From assembly GCA_023392205.1 (NCBI GenBank), contig JAEVZN010000195.1:1-13582 (forward strand): a DNA stretch of 13,582 nucleotides. Direction: 5' to 3'. A model generated the notes under the pieces. That model worked only from the letters and a program-made list of their open reading frames with translations. It made no database searches and had not been told where the DNA came from. The position numbers were made by a program, and so were the translations under genes. How positions within the stretch are numbered: position 1 is the stretch's first letter; each line of letters begins with the position of its first letter. Of this stretch, positions 7,672 to 13,582 are shown in pieces. The stretch comes from Pseudomonadota bacterium. Its GTDB lineage: Bacteria; Pseudomonadota; Alphaproteobacteria; Rhizobiales; Xanthobacteraceae.

Positions 7672-9171
7672 ATGGAAGAAATCGCCAACCTTTTTCAGGG
7701 CTTTCAAACGGTCCTGGAGCCCTACAACATCATGCTGATGGTGATCGGGGTGGTCCTCGGTCTGATCATCGGCGTGTTGCCGGGCCTTGGCGGCGCGAAT
7801 GGCGTGGCGATTCTTCTGCCGCTGACCTTCTCGATGTCCCCCTCGTCGGCCATCATCATGCTGACGTGTATCTACTGGGGTGCGCTGTTCGGCGGTGCGA
7901 TCACCTCGATCCTGTTCAATATTCCAGGCGAGCCATGGTCGGTGGCGACGACTTTCGATGGCTATCCGATGGCGCGTCAGGGCAAGGCAGCGGAAGCGCT
8001 GACGGCAGCCTTCACCTCGTCCTTCGTGGGAGCCTTCTTCGCCGTGGTCATGATCACGTTGCTGGCGCCCCTTGTTGCGAGATTTGCCCTGCAATTCGGT
8101 CCGGCGGAGAAATTCGCCGTCTATTTCCTCGCCTTCTGCAGCTTCGTGGGCCTGAGCAAGGAACCGCCCTTCAAGACCATCGTCACCATGATGATCGGCT
8201 TCGCGCTTCCCGCGGTAGGCCTCGATGCCATCACCGGGCAATTGCGGCTGACCTTCGGATTCACGGAATTGCTGACCGGCTTTGACTTCCTGATCGCGGT
8301 GATCGGCCTGTTCGGCATCGGCGAAATCCTGCTCACAATGGAGGAGGGGCTTCGGTTCAAAGGCGACGCCGCCCGAATCCGCATGCAGGTGGTGCTCAAG
8401 ACCTGGCTCGAATTTCCGCGCCATTGGGCGATGATCATCCGTTCCTGTTTTATCGGCTGCTGGATGGGGATCACGCCCGCCGGTGCCACGCCCGCGTCGT
8501 TCATGAGCTATGGCATTGCCAAGCGGGTGTCGAAGAACGGCAAGAATTTCGGCAAAGGCGAGATCGAAGGCGTGATCGCGCCGGAAGTGGCAAACAATGC
8601 CGCGGGCACCTCGGCGCTGCTGCCGATGCTCTCGCTCGGCGTCCCAGGATCGCCCACCGCCGCCGTTCTTCTCGGCGGTCTGATGATCTGGGGCCTGCAA
8701 CCCGGACCGCTGCTGTTCGTGGAGCAGAAAGAATTCGTCTGGAGCCTGATCGCCTCCATGTATCTGGGCAATATCGCCAGCCTGATCATTATTCTCTTCT
8801 GTGTGCCGTTCCTGGCTGCGATCCTGCGCATTCCTTTCAGCATCATCGCACCGGTCATCATCGTGCTCTGCGCGATTGGCGCTTACACGGTCAACAATTC
8901 TACCTTCGACGTGGTCATGATGATGGTGTTCGGCGTCGTCGGCTATCTGATGAAAAAGACCAACTACCCGCTGGCGCCGCTGGTGCTGGCCATCGTGCTC
9001 GGCCGGGCGGCGGAGGAATCCTTCCGGCAGTCGCTGCTCGCCTCGCAGGGCAGCCTCGGCGTGTTCTTCTCCAATGGTCTGGTCGGCACCATCATGGTGC
9101 TCGGGCTGATCGCTCTGTTCTGGTCGGTCATCCAGCACGGCATGTCGCGGCTGCGGGCCCGGCCGGCCTGA
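7672..9171 (+). CDS. tctA: Tripartite tricarboxylate transporter, large membrane subunit (TctA family)
   Basis: The product is 499 aa, normal for TctA, with about 11-12 hydrophobic helices. The duplicated family signature is present twice: VLPGLGGANGVAILLPLTF with GGAITSILFNIPGEP...FDGYPMARQGKAAEAL in the first half, and FGKGEIEGVIAPEVANNAAG with PMLSLGVPGSPTAAVLLGGL and GLQPGP in the second. It forms the ion-coupled import channel of the system in the inner membrane. The ATG at 7672 has GGGGGA about 10 nt upstream. The 73-nt gap after tctB and same strand indicate one operon tctC-tctB-tctA. A 494-codon open frame on the opposite strand is a GC-bias shadow. Confidence 0.95.
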   Translation: MEEIANLFQGFQTVLEPYNIMLMVIGVVLGLIIGVLPGLGGANGVAILLPLTFSMSPSSAIIMLTCIYWGALFGGAITSILFNIPGEPWSVATTFDGYPMARQGKAAEALTAAFTSSFVGAFFAVVMITLLAPLVARFALQFGPAEKFAVYFLAFCSFVGLSKEPPFKTIVTMMIGFALPAVGLDAITGQLRLTFGFTELLTGFDFLIAVIGLFGIGEILLTMEEGLRFKGDAARIRMQVVLKTWLEFPRHWAMIIRSCFIGCWMGITPAGATPASFMSYGIAKRVSKNGKNFGKGEIEGVIAPEVANNAAGTSALLPMLSLGVPGSPTAAVLLGGLMIWGLQPGPLLFVEQKEFVWSLIASMYLGNIASLIIILFCVPFLAAILRIPFSIIAPVIIVLCAIGAYTVNNSTFDVVMMMVFGVVGYLMKKTNYPLAPLVLAIVLGRAAEESFRQSLLASQGSLGVFFSNGLVGTIMVLGLIALFWSVIQHGMSRLRARPA

Positions 9172-9239
9172 CCGGCGTTGGACCTTGTCGGTAGGCAGGT
9201 GGAAAAAGGCTCCGGCCGCTGTTTTCGCAGCATCCGGGA

Positions 9240-9268
9240 TTGCAACGGCCGAGTGTCTGGAATATTGT
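9240..9268 (+). promoter_or_regulatory. Candidate sigma-70 promoter of the GntR regulator gene
   Basis: TTGCAA (9240-9245), a 17-nt spacer and TATTGT (9263-9268) give a reasonable -35/-10 pair, each 4 of 6 to consensus. Transcription would start about 9275, leaving a leader of only about 19 nt before the ATG at 9294. The -10 box lies inside the palindrome at 9255-9277, which points to autoregulation. Confidence 0.45.
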
Positions 9269-9277
9269 ATACCAGAC
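9255..9277. promoter_or_regulatory. Palindromic operator, likely GntR/FCD binding site
   Basis: The outer arms GTCTGG (9255-9260) and CCAGAC (9272-9277) are perfect, and inner ATA (9262-9264) pairs with TAT (9268-9270), giving nine symmetric pairs over 23 bp centred at 9266. Size, AT-rich centre and a position 16 nt before the regulator start codon fit a FadR/FCD-type operator. The binding protein is inferred from adjacency. Confidence 0.62.
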
Positions 9278-9293
9278 GTAAATTGGTGACAGA

Positions 9294-10043
9294 ATGAGTT
9301 CGGAGACCGGGAAGGCGTTGGGCGCAGAACCGTCGGAGCCGCGGGCGGTTGCCGGCGCTGCGCATCGCCTTGCGATCGAACCGATCGACACCTCGTTCAG
9401 CTTCAAGAACAAGGCCTATGCGGCCCTCAAGAACGTCATAGTGTCGATGGACATCTATCGCAGCCGCAGCGATATCCGGCTCGACGAACGCCAGCTCGCC
9501 CAGGATTTCGGTATCAGCCGTACCCCGGTGCGCGAGGCGATGGCTCAGCTCGAGCGCGAGGGGTTCGTGCGCTCGGTGCCGCGTCGCGGTGTCTATGTGG
9601 TGCGCAAGACCCGGAAGGAAGTGATCGAGCTGATCACCGCCTGGGCCGCTTTGGAAAGCATGGCCGCACGTCTCATCACGCAGAGAAGCGATCCGGCCGA
9701 CGTGCCGTCGCTGCGGCAGATGTTCGCCACCTTCGAGGACGGGCAATTGCGCGCCCATCTCGACGAATATTCCGAAGTGAATATCGAATTCCACCAGACA
9801 ATCATTCGCATGAGCGGAAATTCGGTGCTGATCGATCTCGCCGAAAACCTGTTCACCCATATGCGGATGATCCGCCGCAAGACCATTGCGGAGCAGGATC
9901 GCGTCGATCGCTCGATCCGCGATCACATGAATATCATCGAGGCGCTGGAAGCCCGCGATACCGCACGCGCCGAAACGCTGGTTCGCGACCACGCACTCGG
10001 CCTTGCCGACCATGTCGCGAAATATGCCGATTATCTGGACTGA
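9294..10043 (+). CDS. GntR-family transcriptional regulator, FCD (FadR-C-type) subgroup
   Basis: The product is 249 aa. A winged helix-turn-helix spans about residues 38-103, with LDERQLAQDFGISRTPVREA as the recognition core and EGFVRSVPRRGVYV as the wing. The C-terminal all-helical FCD domain (about 108-245) has the typical metal/carboxylate-ligand set: Asn163, His167 (NIEFHQTI), His211 and His233. FCD regulators usually bind a small organic acid and release or reposition on DNA; here oxalate or a pathway intermediate is a reasonable guess from context. It lies between the transporter operon and oxc-frc, 122 nt after tctA, and a palindrome covers its own predicted promoter. The N-terminal ~35 residues before the HTH are longer than usual, so a later start is possible, but GGTGA lies 6 nt before this ATG. 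Confidence 0.92.
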   Translation: MSSETGKALGAEPSEPRAVAGAAHRLAIEPIDTSFSFKNKAYAALKNVIVSMDIYRSRSDIRLDERQLAQDFGISRTPVREAMAQLEREGFVRSVPRRGVYVVRKTRKEVIELITAWAALESMAARLITQRSDPADVPSLRQMFATFEDGQLRAHLDEYSEVNIEFHQTIIRMSGNSVLIDLAENLFTHMRMIRRKTIAEQDRVDRSIRDHMNIIEALEARDTARAETLVRDHALGLADHVAKYADYLD

Positions 10044-10134
10044 AACGATGAAGCCCGTCCGCAATCCGTCATGGCGAGCCCTGTGCACGCAGGCGATCGG
10101 GACCGGACTGAAATAGAGACAGGGGAGACGAGCC

Positions 10135-11862
10135 ATGGCCGAAGCTGCGGTCGCCAAGAAAATGGAAGCCGAAGAGGAATTGACCGACGGCTTCAACCTG
10201 CTGATCGATGCCCTCAAGCTCAACGGGCTCGACACCATCTATGGTGTGCCGGGTATTCCGATCACCGATTTCGGCCGCATGGCGCAGGCCGAGGGGATAC
10301 GCGTGCTCTCCTTCCGCCACGAACAGAATGCCGGCTATGCCGCATCGATTGCAGGCTTCCTGACGAAAAAGCCCGGCGTGTGTCTGACCGTGTCGGCGCC
10401 CGGATTCCTGAACGGCCTGACCGCCTTGGCGCATGCGACCACGAATTGCTTCCCGATGATCCTGATGTCGGGCTCGTCGGAACGCGAGATCGTCGATCTT
10501 CAGCAGGGCGATTACGAGGAGATGGACCAGCTGGCCATCGCCAAGCCGCTCTGCAAGGCGGCCTATCGCATCCTGCATGCGCAGGATATCGGCATCGGAC
10601 TTGCGCGCGCGATCCGTTCGGCCGTGTCGGGCCGTCCGGGCGGTGTCTATCTCGACCTGCCGGCCAAGCTGTTTGGTCAGGTGATGAATGCCGAGGCCGG
10701 CCGCAAGTCGCTGGTGAAGGTGATCGATCCTGCGCCAGCGCAGATCCCGGCGCCTGACGCCGTCAAGCGCGCACTCGACGTGCTGAAAGGCGCCAGGCGC
10801 CCGCTGATCATTCTCGGCAAGGGCGCGGCCTATGCGCAGGCCGACGACGCGATACGCTCTTTTGTCGAGGCCAGCGGTGCACCCTTCCTGCCGATGAGCA
10901 TGGGCAAGGGCCTTCTGCCGGACACGCATCCGCAATGCGCGGGCGCGGCGCGCTCGACCGTGCTCAAGGAGTCCGATGTCGTGATGCTGATCGGCGCGCG
11001 GCTGAACTGGCTGTTGTCGCACGGCAAAGGAAAGGCCTGGGGCGATGCGCCGAAAAAGTTCATCCAGATCGATATCGAGCCGAAGGAAATGGATTCCAAC
11101 GTCGAGATCGTGGCTCCGGTGGTCGGAGATATCGGCTCCTGCGTTTCGGCAATGCTGTCGGCCATGGGCAAGAACTGGCCCGCGCCGCCGGCCGACTGGA
11201 CGTCTGCGGTCATCAAAAAGCGCGAAGACAATATCGCGAAAATGGCGCCGAAGCTGATGAACAACAATTCGCCGATGGATTACCACGGCGCTCTCGGTGT
11301 TCTGCGCACCATCATCAAGGAGCGCCCGGACGCGATCCTGGTCAATGAGGGCGCCAATACGCTCGACCTCGCGCGCGGTATCATCGACATGTATGAGCCG
11401 CGCAAGCGTCTCGATGTCGGCACCTGGGGCATCATGGGCATCGGCATGGGTTATTCCATCGCGGCTGCGATCGAGACCGGCAAGCCGGTGCTTGCGATCG
11501 AGGGCGACTCCGCCTTCGGCTTTTCCGGCATGGAGGTCGAGACCATCTGCCGTTACAAGCTGCCGGTCTGTGTGGTGATCTTCAACAATGACGGCATCTA
11601 TCGCGGCACCGACCAGAATCCCGCAGGCGACGATCCGGCGCCGACGGTCTTCGTCAAGGGCTCGCGCTACGACAAGATGATGGAAGCTTTCGGTGGCGAG
11701 GGTGTCAACGCCACGACGCCGGACGAACTCAAGCGCGCCGTCAATGCGGCGATGGATTCGGGTAAGCCCACGCTGATCAATGCGGTGATCGATCCCGCCG
11801 CCGGCAGCGAAAGCGGCCGGATCGGCAATCTCAATCCGCAAAGCGCGCTGCGCAAGAAATAG
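10135..11862 (+). CDS. oxc: Oxalyl-CoA decarboxylase (thiamine diphosphate enzyme)
   Basis: The product is 575 aa (Oxalobacter formigenes Oxc is 568). It decarboxylates oxalyl-CoA to formyl-CoA and CO2 in the cytoplasm. The ThDP signature runs from GDS at 457-459 to NN at 484-485. Residues I remember from the O. formigenes structure are all present with a constant shift of +7: Glu63 (cofactor-activating Glu56), Tyr127-Glu128 (Tyr120-Glu121), and Ser560 and Arg562 in [11 protein letters not shown] near the C-terminus (Ser553, Arg555). Tyr489 in [12 protein letters not shown] corresponds to the active-site Tyr. This separates it from acetolactate synthase and benzoylformate decarboxylase relatives. 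A strong site GGGGAGA sits 6 nt before the ATG. It is 91 nt after the regulator and 66 nt before frc, so oxc and frc are likely co-transcribed. The 601-codon antisense frame is not a gene. Confidence 0.96.
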   Translation: MAEAAVAKKMEAEEELTDGFNLLIDALKLNGLDTIYGVPGIPITDFGRMAQAEGIRVLSFRHEQNAGYAASIAGFLTKKPGVCLTVSAPGFLNGLTALAHATTNCFPMILMSGSSEREIVDLQQGDYEEMDQLAIAKPLCKAAYRILHAQDIGIGLARAIRSAVSGRPGGVYLDLPAKLFGQVMNAEAGRKSLVKVIDPAPAQIPAPDAVKRALDVLKGARRPLIILGKGAAYAQADDAIRSFVEASGAPFLPMSMGKGLLPDTHPQCAGAARSTVLKESDVVMLIGARLNWLLSHGKGKAWGDAPKKFIQIDIEPKEMDSNVEIVAPVVGDIGSCVSAMLSAMGKNWPAPPADWTSAVIKKREDNIAKMAPKLMNNNSPMDYHGALGVLRTIIKERPDAILVNEGANTLDLARGIIDMYEPRKRLDVGTWGIMGIGMGYSIAAAIETGKPVLAIEGDSAFGFSGMEVETICRYKLPVCVVIFNNDGIYRGTDQNPAGDDPAPTVFVKGSRYDKMMEAFGGEGVNATTPDELKRAVNAAMDSGKPTLINAVIDPAAGSESGRIGNLNPQSALRKK

Positions 11863-11928
11863 CGAAATTCGCATTGTCTGGGCTGCCGGGTTTGCGCCGG
11901 CGCCGAAAAATTGAAGGAGACGAGGTCG

Positions 11929-13389
11929 ATGGCCAGGACGGCAAAGAAGGCATCAAAGGCGAAAGCTAGGCGCGCCACGCCGGCGCGCACGAAATCGCCA
12001 GCCAAATCCAGGGCAAAATCGAAGACAAAAGCCAAGGCCGCCTCGCGTAGCCAAAGCAAGGCTGCAGCGGCGTCGCGCAGCAAAAGCAAGTCCGCTGCCG
12101 CCAAGCGCCGGCGTTTGCTGACCGGCGTCGCGGGTGGTCTCGCCGGTGCGGCTGTTGTGGCCGGCGTGGCAGCCGCCGCCAGGTCGTCGAAATCCGCCGC
12201 CAAGCGTGGCAATGTCCGCAAGAATGGCGCGGCATTGCCGCCGCCTTCGCGGAAGCCGTTCGGCGAGGCCGGCAAGGCGCTCGACGGAGTGCGCATTCTG
12301 GACTTCACGCATGTTCAATCCGGTCCGACCTGCACGCAGCTCCTGGCCTGGTTCGGCGCCGACGTGATCAAGGTCGAGCGGCCGGGCGTTGGCGATATCA
12401 CGCGTCAGCAACTCGTCGATGTGAAGGGTGCGGATTCGCTCTACTTCACCATGCTTAATCATAACAAGCGCTCGATCACCATCGATTCCAAGCATCCGCA
12501 GGGCAAGCGTGTGCTCAACGAGCTGATCAAGACCTGCGACGTGCTGGTCGAGAATTTCGCGCCCGGCGCGCTGGACCGCATGGGGCTGACCTGGGAGCAT
12601 ATCCACAAGCTCAATCCACGCATGATCGTCGCGTCGGTGAAGGGCTTCGGCCCCGGACCCTACGAGGATTGCAAGGTCTATGAGAATGTCGCGCAATGCA
12701 CTGGCGGTGCGGCCTCGACCACCGGCTTCCGCGACGGTCCGCCGCTTGTGACCGGCGCACAGATCGGCGATTCCGGTACTGGCCTGCATCTTGCCCTCGG
12801 CATCGTGGCGGCGCTGTACCAGCGCAATCGCACGGGCCGCGGCCAGAAGGTTCTCGCCGCCATGCAGGACGGCGTGCTCAATCTGGCGCGTGTGAAGCTG
12901 CGCGATCAGCAGAGGCTCGCGCATGGGCCGCTCACCGAATACAGCCAGTACGGCGAGGGCATCCCGTTCGGCGATGCGACGCCGCGCGCCGGCAACGATT
13001 CCGGTGGCGGGCAGCCAGGCTGGATTCTCAAATGCAAGGGCTGGGAGACCGATCCCAACGCCTACATCTATTTCATCACCCAGGCGCCGGTCTGGGGGGC
13101 AATCTGCGATCTGATCGGCGAACCGACCTGGAAGACCGATCCGGAATACGCAACCCCGCGCGCGCGGCTTCCCAAGCTCAAGGCCATCTTCGCCCGTATC
13201 GAGGAATGGACGATGACCATGACCAAGTTCGAAGTCATGGAGGCATGCAACGCCGTCGACATCCCTGTCGGTCCGATCCTGTCGATGAAGGAGATCGCCG
13301 AGGACGAGTCGCTGCGCAAGACCGGAACGGTGGTCGAGGTCGATCATCCGGTGCGCGGCAAGTATCTGACCGTCGGCAATCCGATCTAG
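11929..13389 (+). CDS. frc: Formyl-CoA:oxalate CoA-transferase with histone-H1-like N-terminal extension; interrupted by in-frame TAG
   Basis: As written the product is 486 aa. Class III (CaiB/BaiF) CoA-transferase that moves CoA from formyl-CoA to oxalate, feeding Oxc. The core begins near residue 115: [16 protein letters not shown] (Gln130 = Frc Gln17), catalytic Asp281 in QIGDSGTG (= Asp169), the Gly-rich loop GGGQPGW at 359-365, and [23 protein letters not shown] and KLRDQQRL blocks matching Oxalobacter Frc closely. Odd features: residues 1-100 are an extra basic region (17 Lys, 13 Arg, much Ala/Ser) with a hydrophobic segment at 63-84, absent from known ~416-428 aa Frc proteins; and TAG at 13387-13389 ends the frame after TVGNPI, where relatives have Lys and about 50 more residues. 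The start at 11929 is set by AAGGAGA (11914-11920). The ORF as interrupted lacks the conserved C-terminal part of the interlocked dimer and may be inactive; it could equally be classed as a pseudogene. Confidence 0.9.
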   Translation: MARTAKKASKAKARRATPARTKSPAKSRAKSKTKAKAASRSQSKAAAASRSKSKSAAAKRRRLLTGVAGGLAGAAVVAGVAAAARSSKSAAKRGNVRKNGAALPPPSRKPFGEAGKALDGVRILDFTHVQSGPTCTQLLAWFGADVIKVERPGVGDITRQQLVDVKGADSLYFTMLNHNKRSITIDSKHPQGKRVLNELIKTCDVLVENFAPGALDRMGLTWEHIHKLNPRMIVASVKGFGPGPYEDCKVYENVAQCTGGAASTTGFRDGPPLVTGAQIGDSGTGLHLALGIVAALYQRNRTGRGQKVLAAMQDGVLNLARVKLRDQQRLAHGPLTEYSQYGEGIPFGDATPRAGNDSGGGQPGWILKCKGWETDPNAYIYFITQAPVWGAICDLIGEPTWKTDPEYATPRARLPKLKAIFARIEEWTMTMTKFEVMEACNAVDIPVGPILSMKEIAEDESLRKTGTVVEVDHPVRGKYLTVGNPI

Positions 13390-13551
13390 CTGTCGGACTC
13401 GATTTCGGACGTGAAGCGCTCGCCGCTGCTTGGCGAGCACACCGACGAGATCCTGACCAAGGTGCTTGGCCTCGACAAGCAGACCGTCGCCGAGATCAAG
13501 GCGTCGGGTGCTCTGTCAGCGCCGGACAAGGAAGGCAAGGCCGCGGCGTAG
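13390..13551 (+). pseudogene. frc: In-frame C-terminal remainder of frc after the TAG
   Basis: The frame of frc continues without shift for 53 codons to a TAG at 13549-13551. The translation contains [20 protein letters not shown], the characteristic Frc C-terminal block (Oxalobacter Frc has [19 protein letters not shown] as I recall). It also ends with a short polar tail rich in Lys and Ala. No start codon with a ribosome site precedes it, so it is not an independent gene. With a Lys codon in place of the TAG the protein would be 540 aa. Confidence 0.88.
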
Positions 13552-13565
13552 TTCTTTTCTTCACC

Positions 13566-13582
13566 TCCCCCCTTGTCGGGGA
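13566..13582 (+). terminator. Possible hairpin at the window edge, 3' of frc
   Basis: TCCCC (13566-13570) can pair with GGGGA (13578-13582) around a 7-nt loop. The window ends here, so neither a longer stem (CCTCCCC suggests it may continue) nor a T tract can be seen. It may be the frc terminator or part of a dispersed GC-rich intergenic repeat. Confidence 0.3.

Noticed and set aside
7654..9138. 494-codon minus-strand frame opposite tctA
   Set aside because: Translation is an implausible His/Asp/Gln/Arg-rich string mirrored from a hydrophobic membrane protein.
10135..11862. Acetolactate synthase or other thiamine diphosphate decarboxylase
   Set aside because: Residues specific for oxalyl-CoA decarboxylase are kept at a constant offset and frc is adjacent.
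10069..11874. 601-codon minus-strand frame opposite oxc
   Set aside because: Fully overlaps a certain oxc gene; no recognisable domain; GC-bias shadow.
13387..13389. TAG as a sense codon (amber recoding, pyrrolysine-like)
   Set aside because: oxc, the gene ending at 4812 and frc itself end with TAG, and there is no suppressor tRNA or pyl-type gene in the window. A mutation or error is simpler.
11953..13440. 495-codon minus-strand frame opposite frc
   Set aside because: Shadow of frc; no domain or ribosome site.

Overview
The window looks like chromosomal DNA of a GC-rich alphaproteobacterium, most likely of the order Hyphomicrobiales (Bradyrhizobium / Afipia / Pseudolabrys-like). The signs are the 23S-5S-tRNA-fMet tail of an rRNA operon, strong GC bias at third codon positions, and protein families typical of that group. 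This placement comes from recall of family and rRNA layout, not from a search.

Region 1 (1-941) is the 3' end of an rRNA operon: the last ~380 nt of 23S rRNA, 5S rRNA, a GC-rich palindromic hairpin, an initiator tRNA with encoded CCA, and a strong rho-independent terminator. An 18-nt copy of the tRNA 5' end lies 84 nt upstream of the real gene.

Region 2 (about 1166-5724) holds four genes with no obvious shared pathway: a baeRF-type release-factor-like protein; a convergent exported or membrane-anchored alpha/beta-hydrolase-like protein; a divergent secreted protein of unknown function; and a two-domain type I extradiol dioxygenase (VOC fold) with a complete-looking catalytic set.

Region 3 (about 5725-13551) reads as an oxalate uptake and catabolism locus, all on the + strand. 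It has a tripartite tricarboxylate transporter (binding protein, small and large membrane subunits), a GntR/FCD regulator with a near-perfect palindrome over its own predicted promoter, oxalyl-CoA decarboxylase (oxc), and formyl-CoA:oxalate CoA-transferase (frc). Frc would charge oxalate with CoA from formyl-CoA, and Oxc would decarboxylate oxalyl-CoA to formyl-CoA, so the two form a cycle. Oxalate as the transporter substrate is inferred from neighbourhood only.

The most unusual object is the frc gene. Its product begins with a ~100-residue Lys/Ala/Ser/Arg-rich, histone-H1-like extension that contains a hydrophobic Ala/Gly segment, fused to an otherwise normal Frc domain, and the extension differs from the core in Lys and Arg codon use. 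The gene is also interrupted by an in-frame TAG exactly where relatives carry a Lys; 53 further codons, including the conserved C-terminal motif, follow in frame. It is either a recent nonsense allele, a sequence error, or a readthrough case. No mobile element, CRISPR array or integrase was seen. No stretch over 300 bases lacks a gene.
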